Notes under the pieces: generated by a model
Seen by the model: only the letters and a program-made list of their open reading frames with translations
The model's database searches: none
Told to the model about the DNA's origin: nothing
From: Owenia fusiformis
Lineage: Eukaryota > Annelida > Polychaeta > Sabellida > Oweniidae
DNA: 64,000 nucleotides
Assembly (NCBI GenBank): GCA_903813345.2
Contig: CAIIXF020000008.1
Location: 29,950,005 to 30,014,004 of the forward strand
Direction: 5' to 3'
Translations under genes and position numbers: made by a program
Shown: piece by piece, positions 1 to 12,380 of the stretch
Layout: every line of letters begins with the position of its first letter
How positions within the stretch are numbered: the stretch's first letter is position 1

Positions 1-159
1 TCCACTCTACAATGACATGCAAATAAATCTGCTTCTTCTTTATATAAAATGTTTCAAAAGAGGCATGTATCTGTAACGTTTGTAATAACATAGTAATATT
101 GATGCTGTTTACGTATTCATATCAGTGTCTCATAACCTGTTATCGACTAGAATTTTTTT

Positions 160-935
160 TATTAAAGTCCCCGTCTAAAGTTTGAAAATATTTTTTTATT
201 ATTCATTTACTATTTGTCAAAAAAATTTTGAAAAAAAAGTTGTGAGCATTTCATTTCTCAAATATTCAAATCTCCCGCCATTTTTCAAAAAAAGTTGAAT
301 TGTTTTAATCATCAAATATTTCTTAATGCATTTCAAAAAAAAAGATTATCTTTTTAACACCAATGCAAAGATTGAACAAAGGACACGCTATTTCAATAAT
401 AAAATGCCATATTTAATGGGCCACTTCAATGTTTTAGCATATCAAAAATATTTTGAAACATTAGTGATGTCACTAAGGTAGCAAAAACTTTTTGAAAAAA
501 ATTGAAATTTCTTTTTTGATGTCAATCTTTTCTAAATATGCTAGACTTCAATATGTTGATTGTCTAACCAGGTTAAAAGGATGGATATATTATGTTTTAG
601 ATATTATTGTACCATTGTGTTCTATATAAAATTTTAAAACGCATTTTTCTCGGAACCATTTTCATGCACTGATAAGTTCATTTCTCGCTTATTTATGAAC
701 CGATTTTCTTAATTTTTCCGGCAAAAAAAACATGCGAGGTTGAATGCTATGCATTGGTATGATTTGTGTGACCTATAAAGCTTTAAATAAATTCACAAAT
801 TCTGGAGCAAAAAGTCTATCAAAAACCACTTTTTGAAATTTAAAAAAAAACTTTCACATATCACACTTTGATAACATTGGGTAAGACTACAATATAAGCC
901 AAAGTGGTTTAAACTTTATATGGGGACTTTAATGT
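160..935. repeat. Foldback repeat with ~25-bp inverted ends
   Basis: The left end (TTAAAGTCCCCGTCTAAAGT) and the right end (ACTTTATATGGGGACTTTAA) are imperfect reverse complements. The interior is AT-rich and non-coding. A shorter relative lies at 50018-50240 and a fragment near 52688. This is probably a non-autonomous DNA element. Confidence 0.6.
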
Positions 936-2372
936 ATTTTAGTATTGTATTTTATGTATGAATCTGTGTCACTTTAATGAACTGTATAAACTAAACTATA
1001 TCAACATTGCAAACTGTGGGCTTTCAAAACACCTACAGGTCTACACGACTTGTAATAAATATTTGTAAGTGACGTTATCATCACAAAATTAATGTCATCG
1101 TTGGCTGTAAAAAATAAGTTTCCATATCTGTCATATGAAAATAATTGAAAATAATTAAAATTGAACGGAAGAGAGGGTGAACGAAGGGGGTAGTGATGTG
1201 TCTTTGAGACATGACAAGAGATGTTACTTGACTTAAACTCCAACAACTCCAAATTTCCCTATTTTTCACTCTTCGGAGATGTTAGTATAAAAAGTTATTT
1301 TTGAAAAAATAATGACATTAATTTCATGAAAATAACGTCATGAACGTACTCAACGAACAGGTCCTCCAGAACTTATAGCATGCTTAAAATTTTCTGGTGG
1401 TCGCCACGTTCTGCACTGCAATCAGAACGAATGACAAGGTCACATGCTGGACTACAATTGGAACTATCGTACTTCATAATTATTTTTGAACACATGCTAG
1501 TTTATTAACCAGAGTTAACTTTAAGAAAATAAATATTATAGGTCACTGACTTAGTTTTCTTATAAAGTTCTAATAAAGTTCTTGTAATGATGAAATAATG
1601 ATATTTTTACATGGTTTTGTATTTTAGCTCAATTTATTGAAAGAATGTTCTTTATTAACTTGCTATAAATACACGTACTTACTCTAAAAACGAACCATTA
1701 TTTATTTGATTATTTATAATTATCAATATGAATGTGATTTTAGCTTACTTCCTGCGAAAGCTATTTGGATTTTAGTTTCAAAATCTAACATGGCTCTCGA
1801 AGTGAGTAAATTTTAGCGACATTATCATTTGTTGAAAAAAACATTGCGCAACAATTGAGACGAAATGTAGGCATTTTTAATCTTTAGCAATGACATGTGT
1901 CTAATTATTCACGAAATGCTATTTCAGAGACAATGAACCAGAGTTTCTCGCGAATAGGCCCATGGGCGTTTATTTGAAAGAGGGGTTATGTGTGTATGAA
2001 AAAGTTTTTATACTTCTTTATAAAGGCCCATTTGCGTTCATTTCAAGGACTTCTTAATGAACGCTCAGTGGGCGAAACTATTCGAGAAAAGGATAAAATT
2101 GCTTAAAAACAATGTAGTATGCATGGTAATAAGTGATTACTGTCGTTCAAGTACTTATTGTTTTAGTAATTAAAAATATGACACAATTTAATTGTCGAAT
2201 GATAAATTATACAGAGTGAGCCCAAAAAATGAAACCCAACCCGCCATATAGGCATAATTTGGTACAAATATGCAGTATTTTCTTGAAATGACGTTTGAAA
2301 ACACAGAGTCCAGCTTGTATGATGCAATGTTGATAGACATGCAGTTTGTGATCGAAACAAACCGCGTGCCCA
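936..2372. other. AT-rich non-coding stretch
   Basis: I see no supported gene. Short open frames on both strands have no recognisable motif. Around 1955-2065 two segments containing GGCCCAT and a GGGCG/CGCTC motif face each other and may be a small degenerate inverted repeat. Confidence 0.5.
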
Positions 2373-2518
2373 GGGGCGGATCTGGGAACCAAAGGGGGGG
2401 GGGGGGTCAGAGAAAAAAAACTTCCGGGCCCCTAAAACCCAAAAGTGGGCCTTAAGGCCTTTTTGGCTCAACATTTTTATTGGGCCCAATTCCCCCCCCC
2501 CCCCCCAGAACCGCCAGT
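2373..2518. repeat. GGGCC-rich dispersed repeat, copy 1
   Basis: It contains poly-G and poly-C runs and the words GTGGGCCTTAAGGCC and TTGGGCCCAATT, plus a motif resembling GCGGATCTGG. Copies with the same words in the same order lie at 39341-39535 and 62430-62632. The open frames here exist only because of the low complexity. Confidence 0.65.
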
Positions 2519-2702
2519 GGTGCCTAATAATGAACACGATTTTGAGTTCTTGATAATAATAAAAAGTGAAAGTGAATAAGCTCAATTGAAGACTTGAGAT
2601 TGAGTTGACCTAGATCTTGACATCGAACTTTGATCTTCAAAGTTTTGACTTTCATTATCATTTTTATCATCTTTATTCGTTTTAACTTATTCGTAAGATG
2701 GT

Positions 2703-3075
2703 CGTATGGTTGGTTGGTCTGTTGTCTGGTTTGTTGGTTGGGTTGGGTGGCTGATTGATTGGTTGGTTGTCTGGTTTGTAGGTTGTCGTGTTGGTTGGAT
2801 GTCTAATAAGCTGGTTCTCTGGCTGGTTGGCTTGTCGTACGGGTGGTTGATTGGTTGTCTGGTCGGTTTGTTTTCTTGCCAGTTGGTTGGTTGGTTGTTT
2901 TATCTGCTGGTTTTATTGTCAGTTGATAGGTTGTCTGTTTGGTTGGTTGCTTGTCTAGTCGGTTGGTTAGTTGTCTGTTTTGGTTGGTTGTCTTGTAGGT
3001 TGGTATTCTAATTCAGTTAGTTGGTTGGTTGGTTTGTTCGTTGTCTGGTTAGTTGGTAGGTTGGTTATTGTTTTT
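2703..3075. repeat. Degenerate GGTTG/GTCTG simple repeat
   Basis: The strand is almost free of A and is built from GGTTGGTTGTCTGGTTTG-like words. A 101-residue open frame made of V, G, W and L repeats is an artefact of this composition. Confidence 0.8.
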
Positions 3076-3937
3076 TCAATTTATTTCTTTTTCGACATTC
3101 ATACATATTATACATAATATATAACTAGGGCTACGTATTCATTGTCAATATTTAAATGAATTAGCTTGCTCCAACATTGCTCTAGCTAAATATGTAACAT
3201 CTTGTGTGGCACTTTCATCTGTTAATAATAATTGGATATACATTTTTTGAATTAAAAAATTTTGGGTCATTTGACACTTTGAGTTTTTTTGGTTGAAATG
3301 ATGGGCTTTGTTACATTACAACTGGTTCTGCTTTTCAGTGTATGTAATCCTAAACATATTTTTCACATTCTATTCCAAATTCGAGGTAGTGTTTTCACTT
3401 CGCGGTGTTGCTATAGTTTTAATACTACAACGTATGTAGATCACTTGTTCAAATCTGTTGTTCTATTCAAGAAAGTGTGGATCTTGCCTATCTGAAATTA
3501 CAGTCAAAAATTACAATGAACAATGAACTAAATTGTGCTCCATGAACTGAACTTAAAATAGAAAGTACTTTCATTTAGAAGCTTGTGTATTGGTTTTTGA
3601 GTCTAGAATGGAATTTTGATGAACTGAAACTTAAATGGTTTAAATATCCATTGAGGTGGGTTAATACATGATTTTTTCATTTGTATAATCATGGTAATGA
3701 TGATAATACAATTACCTCACCGAAACACAAAAAATATTCTTTGCTATAGTTCTATCATATGGTAATAGAAGCTTTCACTATATGACAAATGTTCCCTTTA
3801 TTGGGTCCTAATTAGTTGCAATAAAGCGTTCTACATTATCCATAATTTGTTGACATAGTAATATATCAAATATACAAGATCAGTTGCCATGGTAACAAAT
3901 ATAATATGGCTACCATGACAACTAAACATAGGACGGA
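3076..3937. other. AT-rich intergenic DNA
   Basis: No gene, RNA or clear repeat was recognised in this stretch. Confidence 0.5.
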
Positions 3938-4155
3938 TGCCTAGGTCACATTTGCTTCGATTCGTCGGCCGGCGCCCCGCCAATTGTAGTTTTTTGTTCA
4001 AAACTGATTTCAACTTGCTTCAAATTGACCAACCTTTTTTTTAAATCATGTACAAGGTCTTTGCGATTTGACCTTCAATTCTGAATAAGATACTCAATTG
4101 GCCGGGCGACGAGCCGATATGATGAATCGGAGCAAATGATGACCTAGGCATTACA
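3938..4155. mobile_element. Palindromic MITE (TCACATTTGCT family), copy 1
   Basis: The left end reads GATGCCTAGGTCACATTTGC and the right end GCAAATGATGACCTAGGCAT, giving inverted ends around a core with GGCCGGCGCC and GGCCGGGCGACG. Related sequence interrupts the displaced OAS exon at 7826-7930 and flanks the mariner at 15570-16850. It has no coding capacity and sits just downstream of the Mab-21-like gene. Confidence 0.65.
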
Positions 4156-4202
4156 AGCTTAACATTTGTAACCTGTGAGATGACATACCATGCCATGAGA
4201 TC

Positions 4203-5658
4203 TCAAGATGGACTACAAGCAGATTTTCCTCCAGAGGCAGTGTTACGATTCATGCTCTCGGTCCAATCCACAAACATGGTATGTAGCTCCCGATCGTTCT
4301 GTTGAGCTTTGCGATCTTCCTCATCAATATTAGGATCGTTCTTTTCTTCTTCTTTCATCGACATGTTTTTCTCGATCACAGTTTTCCATTTGTTTCGCCT
4401 CGTTTCGTCAGAAATGATGTCCAGGGTGCCGGCTTGGGTTATAGACACGGGGTTGTTAGGATCAGGTCTATATTTCGGATATGGATGTGGCGGCAATGAC
4501 AGAAAATGGTTCACCTCATCACCTCTGTATCTAGGATGTTTAAGACACTCGATTATTTTGTGCCAGGTTTTTGTCGGAAGACGTTGTTTATACAGCCATT
4601 TTTGTAAAGGAAGGCGAAAGTCCAACATATCTAACCCACTCACGACGTGTTTGCATATGAGTTGAATGCAAAGGGAGAAAACGGATCTGGTCTTTACAAG
4701 CTCAACAGCCTCTTGGCAGTTGCTCAAGAAGTGCATGAGAATATAGAGCGTGACGGTAAACAAAGCATCCCCAGAATCTGGCTCGAATTTTCCAATAATA
4801 CGAACAGGAGGATAGCTAAAGTTTTCGAGGTTTTCCAACCATACAGGGCTTATGTTTATTCCAGGGGGATTTGGTTTCAGCAACAATCTGAATATGTGTT
4901 GAGTCGACTCAAGCAGGCACTTGCCAAGGTATAAACGAACAATATCCAATATCGACATGTGACACACATAGCGGACCCCCTACGGACAATGTGACGACCG
5001 GCCCTTTGACGTCTCTAAGTACGACCTCTTTGAAGTTCAAAGAATCAGGGTCTACATTTTCCTTATTTCTAAGAAATACCCCCGAATCGTTGACAAAGTT
5101 ATTCTGACCTTTGTAGGCGATTACGCTCTCTTTATCTAGTTCTTTCAGTGATCGCACCACTGCATTGTTAATGCTGTTGAGAAAAAAGTTTTTGCTGAGT
5201 TTCACTCCAGGGTTATTTCCAGCTTCATCAACCGCTTCAATATCTTCGCTCTTGTCACCGACTTTCGAGAGAAGGTCGAGAAAATATGGACTCGCTATGA
5301 TGTTTCTCTCTCCAGGGCGATCCTCTACTTCAACGATGGTAATACACTCATCCGCAAACTTTTTATTTGATGAAATATCCAAAGGATTTAAAAAATCAAA
5401 TTCATCAAGATTTAATATTTTTGTCCCTTGGAAAAAACTTCCGTTCGGCAGCTTTTCACTAGATCTCCACAATGGGTATAAATCGCCAACCTTTTTGGTG
5501 ATAGTATCTACTATGTTTTCTACGAAATTCTTCTGTTTTTCATAGTCTTCGGCACTGTATTGGGGTCTAACAATGCCATATATTTCAGTTGCCAAAACTG
5601 ACAATCTCTGTTCCTTACATTTCTGGCAATTGCAAGTCTTTTGACAAGACGTCGACAT
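4203..5658 (-). pseudogene. Mab-21/cGAS-like nucleotidyltransferase, frame-broken
   Basis: Single-exon gene in two overlapping frames: the first starts at ATG 5658 and ends at 4909, the second runs to stop 4203. The N-terminus is Cys-rich (C5, C9, C11, C14). Residues 73-89 hold the nucleotidyltransferase signature: Gly-Ser, then Gly-Thr-Lys, then Asp-Glu-Phe-Asp, with acidic pair E86/D88. The likely third acidic residue is D236 in SHVDI. The C-terminal half (KFEPDSGDALFTVTLYIL and onward) is helical and Lys/Glu-rich at the end, as in Mab-21 proteins. The frames part at 4940-4953, where CAATATC (plus strand) occurs twice in exact tandem. One copy fewer gives a 482-codon frame, a normal length for cGAS-like receptors. 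Family members sense nucleic acid and make cyclic or linear dinucleotides; catalysis here is inferred from motifs. It may be a true pseudogene, a polymorphic null or an assembly error. Confidence 0.8.
4940..4953. repeat. Exact 7-bp tandem duplication causing the frameshift
   Basis: CAATATC occurs at 4940-4946 and again at 4947-4953. It lies immediately after the codon for the third putative catalytic aspartate of the Mab-21-like gene and shifts the frame by one. Confidence 0.9.
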
Positions 5659-5916
5659 AATATTTGTTTGCTACAACGTTAAAAATCTATTTGTAGAGCT
5701 TTGAATTTAATTTGGGATTCTCTTGATATTGCATACACAATTTAAGGTGTGTTCCATTAGAGTACAATGTTCAACAGGTACAGTTGCAATTGTAATATAA
5801 TGAGGCGTACTGTATTTTTATAGCTACTGTACTCCAGCTAACGAATCAAGTAAAATAGTTTTTATCTCTAAGGTCCAATGTTTAATAAGTAAGTTAATGA
5901 AAACTATACGTAAACA

Positions 5917-6065
5917 GGCCTGTAGCTAGCTTTTGCATAAGGGGGGGGGCACAAAAAATTCTAAGGGGTTAATATTTTACTCTAGAAGTGCTCGGAAGCG
6001 TGAAAAACTGCATGATTTTGAAGGATTTGGCCCCCACCCCCCCCCCCCACCCACTGTCTACGGGC
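5917..6065. repeat. Dispersed repeat with G/C homopolymer runs
   Basis: It begins with CAGGCCTGTAGC, contains a GGGGGGGGG run, GTGAAAAACTGCATGATTTT and a long C run. The same order of words recurs at 59884-60057, so this is an interspersed repeat. Confidence 0.65.
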
Positions 6066-6178
6066 CTGGTAATCATCTGTGGAATTTATCGATCGCGTTG
6101 CATACTCGGGGTGGGGATATCTAATTTTTGGAAGAAATTGTAACACCGGAGCATGATCATTTTACGAAGACAATAAAC

Positions 6179-6873
6179 GTCCATGTGCAGTATGGCAAGT
6201 GAATTTAGACGGTCACATCTTTCACCATAAGTACTTTCTGGCCATAAATACAGTGGTTTTTATAAAAACAATATGTTTTCTTTCAAGCGAAGTTCCCGTG
6301 ATAGTAGAATATCAATCCAACTCGCTGAAAAGGTATGCTTTAACCGTCTTGGATAATTAGTGTATTATGTTAGGCTTATTTTCTAAAAAGAGGATCTTGT
6401 TTTTATTGATTTAACCATATCGAAAGTTTCTTCTACACTATATAAACATTATTCTGAAATGGGCATTGGTATTGAAATGTATTAAGTTAAAAACCACATA
6501 TCCCATTTTATTTTCCCATAGGGAAAACTCGTGCTATCCATTTTTCAGCCTTATTTTGGTCATCGAAAATTGATATCTTCGAAACTAGACTTTTAATACC
6601 ATTCTACTTTTGAAGACATTTTAGACCCCTCTTTGAATAATATTTTCGTGCAATAAAAATCAGACAAAGGAGATCCTCTTTTGAGTAAATAGGTTCAACA
6701 TTTTGAAAAAATTCATAATTTTTCGAAATGTTCGATTGATATTTTTATCATCATTGGTACTTCACTTGAAACAAAACACATTGTTTTTATAAAAACCACT
6801 GTATTTATGGCCAGAAAGTACTCATGGTGAAAGATATGACTGTCTAAAATCACTTGCCATACTGCACATTGAC
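6179..6873. mobile_element. Foldback element with ~90-bp inverted repeats
   Basis: The left arm (GTGCAGTATGGCAAGTGA through CTTTCTGGCCATAAATACAG and a TTTTTATAAAAACAATATG tail) is repeated inverted at 6776-6873. The loop is AT-rich and shows no coding potential. Probably a MITE-class element. Confidence 0.75.
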
Positions 6874-7539
6874 CTTTTAAATACTAGTAAACAGGCTCAA
6901 TGTACATGTAATTTATCATTTCCTTTAAAAATACCCCATGGGCGTTTATTTCGAGAGGAAATATACATTTAAGTTTACTGGTCCTAAGATGCCATTACGT
7001 GAAACTCCTGTATGTTATCAACATTATTATTTTATTCTCTACCTTAAACTAGAACATTTCAATGCCTCGAAAAAGAAATACCTTGAGTCACTGAGGTCGG
7101 TGCCTATCGGAAAAACACAATATACTGTATCCCAAACTAATAACAGACATCTCTCCCACCACCTCAAGACAGATGCCTGGGTTATTCCAAATAAGTCCCT
7201 ATTTGTCATTTGTAGGGTGCCCGTTGCAAAGAACCTCAAAGTTACGCCCATTTCTAGCGATGCCAAATGAACGTTTTTTTCTTGAATTTAATTGCGATTA
7301 GAAATTGGATTTAGTTATAAAATTCGAATGTTTAAACATCCTTCATATCATTAGCATTAACAAGTCCACAGATTTAAGCACTTTCAAAAAACATAGACTA
7401 ACCTTTCATTACACTGTCGCCACTGTTACAATTGAACATACTTACGCAATCAATAAACAAACATCATGATTTGCGGCATGGTAAGAGCCATCGCAACGTT
7501 CTTGTCAGTTGTGATTGAAATATCTATCAATTTTAGATT
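6874..7539. other. Intergenic DNA without a recognised gene
   Basis: A 110-codon plus-strand frame (6938-7270) and its antisense partner have no family motifs and no splice context. I do not call either a gene. Confidence 0.5.
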
Positions 7540-8420
7540 GAAGTTGTGTGAAAATTAACAATAAATGTGGATAGAATCTATACGATGTTAATTGATAATG
7601 TGATACTATCACTATCTTTTTTATGATACCACCTTTTAAGTAGCGACATATTGTTGTATAGTCTCCCACTTTTTGTGGACGGAGGTTGATGTTCGGCGTC
7701 TGTAACAAATAGTAGGTGGTGAAATCTACGTCTTATGCCATGTTAATGCCTTCTTAAGAATGTTTGTTTCTTATTTCAACATGCTTATCAATGATATCGC
7801 AGACCCGTTTGTGGATGTCTCTAATGCCTTCGTCACATTTGTTCCGATTTTCAGCACCGGCGCCCGGCCGATGAGTATTTTGTTCAAAATTGAATACAAT
7901 TTTGAACAAAACACTCAATCGGCCGAATTGGCCAAAAAGCTAGGAAGTGTACAAAAAGGAGTCTTTTTTCAAATATTGATCCTTCTGATTGTTCTTGGTA
8001 TTAAACAACCGACTCCTACAATGTAATAACAATGACTGGAGCGATCTTTAATACGCCCACTACTTCACTACACACATTTTCACACTTGTGGAGAGGAGGG
8101 GGGGGGTCACAAGGACCTGTAGCTAAGGCTAATCCATATATGCTTTATGCTTATCAAGTTTCTTAGCTTTTAATATCAAATTACAAAGGGCTAGGCCTAG
8201 TAGTCTTTATATTTTATGATGAACGTCTCTTCTTTTAATATCATATTGAAAAAGAATGAGTTTTATGCTGACATTTAAGCTTCTAATTTTAATATCGTAT
8301 TGCAAAGGACTGGTTTTTGTACTTAATGTAAATGTATAATTACAATTGCAAAGGAATGTTCTTTTTGGTTTAACCAGTTTGTTGAAAAATAATTACTTCA
8401 TATAGTTAGATAATATTATT
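7540..8420 (+). pseudogene. Displaced relic of the OAS last intron, last exon and 3' end
   Basis: This plus-strand segment matches the minus-strand 3' end of OAS-B. The intron 4 words AATGTGGATAGAATCTATAC and GATAATGTGATACTATC (7557-7615) match. The exon 5 start, whose product reads LINDIADPFVDVS, matches ILIKDIADPFADVS. The 3' flank (AATATCGTATTGCAAAGGAC, then TTACAATTGCAAAGGAATG near 8290-8360) also matches. Because intron is included it is not a processed copy. The acceptor is CAA instead of CAG at 7777-7779, and about 100 bp of MITE-like sequence replaces the codons for KRYDHWYELG. It is non-functional as it stands. It may be the lost last exon of OAS-A, carried away by an inversion. Confidence 0.8.
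7826..7930. mobile_element. MITE remnant inside the displaced OAS exon
   Basis: It starts ATGCCTTCGTCACATTTG, like the MITE at 3938. It contains an almost perfect palindrome, CGGCCGATGAGTATTTTGTT facing its reverse complement ending AATCGGCCG. It replaces part of OAS exon 5. Confidence 0.65.
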
Positions 8421-9137
8421 TTATCATGAAAGCTTTTATTACCACATTTTAGCTGTATATGTACATTACATTTCAAATATGTTTGCATTAATAAAGTCCC
8501 GTTTTGATTTACATATAGTTAGTAAGAATGATGGCCCAAAAGCGTCAGGAAAGTACTTTTTAATGTACTTTCAGATTGATTGTTTAGTTATTTGAACCGG
8601 GAAAATGCGTTTTCTTAATTATAAGCCAATCTAAATGTTATCGTACTTCCTTTGATTGGTTGAGGTGCAGAGGTTATTCAATATTCAAACCTTTATTTTG
8701 ATTTATCCAAAGTACAACATTGTATATATCTGCTTGAAACATGGTTGCCATGTGGTTGTATTGTTGCCAAGTGCTTTAAAAACAATTAAAATAAAGCTTC
8801 AGTCCAACATGTGTCTCAATCAACATAAATCTTTCCCTGGTATCATTTCTTGGCATTTTGGCAGGGCACTTTCACCGCCATGAGCTGTCACTATGATGTA
8901 TGTCCCTGAATAAAGGCTGGTCCATTGCCATTTTTGCAGCTTTTCCCAACCTTGGCCATTCTTTGTAACGACTTGCCACATTGTTGTAGGGATTTGCCGG
9001 ATCTATAATCTCCAAACTATAAATACAACACAACAATGCTTTCAAATTTATTCAGTAAAAATTTCATGAAAAATTATTGAGAATTGAAAAGCTGTCGGGG
9101 AAAAGGACGTGTATGTCTTGTGCTGTCCCGCCTACTA
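8421..9137. other. Intergenic DNA
   Basis: No gene was recognised. A 75-codon frame at 8656-8883 has no recognisable feature. Confidence 0.45.
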
Positions 9138-12015
9138 CACCCTGGACGAAGTGATAAGGTCAAAACAAGTGGCTCTGATTTAGGAAAAAACGATCTTCCT
9201 AAAAATTAATAATTTTTGTACCCCAATTTTTGTAAGGTTAAATTCTTGTGGACAAAGAGGAGAATCATATACAATTTTGTATTATGTTCAAGTGGTACCT
9301 CTTAAACTACTCAGTTCGTGTGTTTTAAATTGAATGGAACGCGCATTAGTGGCTGGAGTGTAAATTAAAGTTGAGAATTATATCTCCCGCTAAAAATTAC
9401 GATTTTATATTGTCAAAATATCTTTCATTGATGATCAATGATGCATATAAACGTTCATGCACACCGAGATTGTATGTTTCTTTTCATATGTGCATTTACA
9501 GCATCGACAGTTATTTTAATTTGATGTGATGCCTATTGTTTTACTCCCGACGACGAACATTTGAGGAAAATAAGCGGTTATTGATTTGCGATGGTGATTT
9601 GTGATAAAACGCGGCTTTCTATACCTGATTTAGTTTCATTAATTTAACGTTTTCCAGTCATGTCCTATGACAATCGCCGTTATGAAGCGTCGAAAATCTC
9701 TTTATATTACATCAAGTCATGTGGAAGTGGCCTTTGGATGAAATAAGAGTCTAAGATACATGCAGCTTGTTAGACGTACAATGCCCGTTGTCAACGCAAA
9801 GTCCAAAGATCTGAGGGGTCATTCATCAAGCTATCGCAATCACTGCGACTTCGCAGACACTGCGACCACCGTGCGAGGTCGCAGTGACTGCGACTGCGAC
9901 CTATTCATTAACAAATCGCAGTCTGCGATGTCCATGCGTCCAGTCGCAGTGATTACCACGTGGACGTGCCTGTGCACGTGTTAGTTATCCTTTCGACATC
10001 CTCTTGTATCATTTCGTAAACCTTTATAATAGTTAACCCTAGGCATGTGACATCGCAAAATAAGGTCCACATCATCGTTTATTTGAAGAGGATCTGTACG
10101 ATCTCTAAGTACGCGTTCTCTACGCAGACCATTACGGTTGAAATCAACCATCAGTTGCGCCATTTCGAACGAATAAACGCTTCCAACAGACGATTAACGT
10201 GTCATGCAAAATTGACAATATGGATACTGAGTGGGCACACAACAGCCACGTGTGTCAAAACCACGTGTAACGCACAATCACTGCGACCGGTCGCACGGTG
10301 AAGTACTTAAAAATACAAGCCGAAAACTAGCTGTTTTTGGTAGCATCACAAACATGTTAAACATAATGCATATGCTAGATGCAATTTTAATATAACATGG
10401 ATCGAATATCGAACTATACGTCTTAGAATTTCTATATAATTTCATAAAGAAATTCAACTAATTTAAGACATTTTTCGTGAACTAAAATCACTGCGACTGG
10501 GTACCACCGGTCGCTTAAATTTGGGCCATTTTAGGGGTATTTCACTGCGAAGTCGCAAAAAATTCTACCCATCGCAGTCGCACGAGATTGATGAATAGGA
10601 CGTAATCGCTAAAAAGGGCCCTTGCGACATCACAGGCTTGCGACGTGCTTGCGATAGCTTGATGAATGACCCCTCTGGATCTCAAAACAACCCTTTTATT
10701 TACACTGCCATGGCACATGAATGGGAATTATGTTTATGTCCACTATTTTAGTAAATCGTCTTGGACATTTACTATAGAACAAATCATTTGCCTTACTGTA
10801 TCTTTTGTTTAGCCTGAGAAGCAGTCACAGTGATTGTTTAGATTTTTGATTCAATCTCATTAATTTTGATGAAGCCCTCTTTTAAGCAGTTTAGTCGAAT
10901 GAATGCAAAGGAATAATATAATGTATTTGTTAAAGTTCCACTTTTTTTTAAAATAACAATAGTATTAATAAAGTTTTCAAAAATAAACTTTATTCTATCA
11001 TCTATATCTGTGTAAAGAACTATACAATTAAGAAAACAAATAACTACAGTACAGTGTTGATATTTGCACTTTTGTGTTGATAATTACCTATAATATTAAT
11101 GTAATTACCTTTAATAATCATATAATTACCTATAATAATTATTCCAAAATATGATTAAAATTTTTACTCAAATAGTTATGACTAACAGTTATTATAAAAA
11201 TAAGGTCAGGTATGCATTAGGTATGCATTACAAAATTGTATGACCAGAATCATGACAAAGTATATATATAAGAATACCCTTTTCTTAAATTGCAATTTAT
11301 GAATTATCAAAAATATATTTCACTTCATCAATCATCACTTGTATAAATCTAGATTTTCTTCATCCTAGTATAAATTAATAAAAACAGAGGTAACAAAATA
11401 ATTTGCTATCTATGACATGTCAAACATGTAGAGCTATCTAGTATATATTTCATATACAGTGCCCCAAACAAACATAATATAAGTATTTCACATTTTAAAA
11501 CTCATCTTTAAAATCCTTTTAACATGTAGCCTATTAATTAGACATCCATTCCACGTATTTTCCATATATTCTGTGGGAATCAGAGCCGCGTTTTTTCCAG
11601 AAAATAAATCTAATCTCGTCTCAGGGACGTAAATTACTTCTTGTATTAGAAAAATAATGGTGATATGACATTCCCTGGTTCATAAACTATCATATCGCCA
11701 AATATCAATGCATTTGAAACAGAGTATCTACTATTTTTTCGAAAATAATCAAAAAAAATATTGCGGTTATTTACAAAAATATATTATTTCAATTCCTATT
11801 CATTTCGTTTCTTAGTATTAATCGTTACAATATTATATATAGAGAGGTGGATATGTCTTGGATCAATGTACCGAGTTTGAACATGTCAGGTGGCCAAGAA
11901 AGGGTATAATTTAAAGAAATAAACTCACCCCTGCTCTGCCATGTTTATTTTTAGGAAGATCGTTTTTTCCTAAATCAGAGCCACTTGTTTTGACCTTATC
12001 ACTTCGTCCAGGGTG
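9138..12015. mobile_element. 2.9-kb Tc1/mariner-type foldback, TA-flanked
   Basis: Terminal inverted repeats of about 67 bp begin CACCCTGGACGAAGTGATAA at 9138 and end with the complement at 12015. Both are flanked by TA (9136-9137, 12016-12017). No transposase frame is visible, so it is non-autonomous or degraded. A second element (9816-10673) is nested inside it. Confidence 0.75.
9816..10673. mobile_element. Nested MITE rich in GCGACTGCGA words
   Basis: The left end, GGTCATTCATCAAGCTATCG, is mirrored at 10648-10673. Inner arms carry repeated TCGCAGTGACTGCGAC-like words. There is no coding region, and I could not resolve a target duplication. Confidence 0.7.
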
Positions 12016-12380
12016 TACTATGATATGGGGTTCATGTAATCAGAAATTCTAATCCAACTTATGAATTCTAGAATGGAAATTTTGGCCCTAATTTGCAGGA
12101 CTACCATTTAAAAGAACATGCAAACATATCATGACAAGTGATATTTAGGCACGTTGGGTCTCTTCTTAAAACCAGCAGCTATACATCCAATCATGGTTTT
12201 ATATTTCTTGTGTGATAATTAATATATAATCCTGGATTAATTTACGATATTAAGTTACAGGACACACACTTTTTAAAAATACGAAAATTAACATAGAAAA
12301 TATCAATTTACTGTTAGGACCATGATATCGATATGCAATCAAGGAAATAAGTATGTGATAGGCAATATTTAGAGGTTATG
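12016..12380. other. Intergenic DNA
   Basis: Nothing was recognised between the 2.9-kb element and the palindromes that start at 12381. Confidence 0.45.

Noticed and set aside
2706-3011. 101-codon plus-strand frame rich in V, G, W and L
   Set aside because: It is the translation of a GGTTG/GTCTG simple repeat; no stop words occur because the strand lacks A.
4302-4934. Plus-strand open frames over the Mab-21-like gene
   Set aside because: They are antisense to a recognised protein and have no motifs of their own.
6938-7270. 110-codon plus-strand frame and its antisense frame
   Set aside because: No family motif, no splice or promoter context, and it is bordered by repeats.
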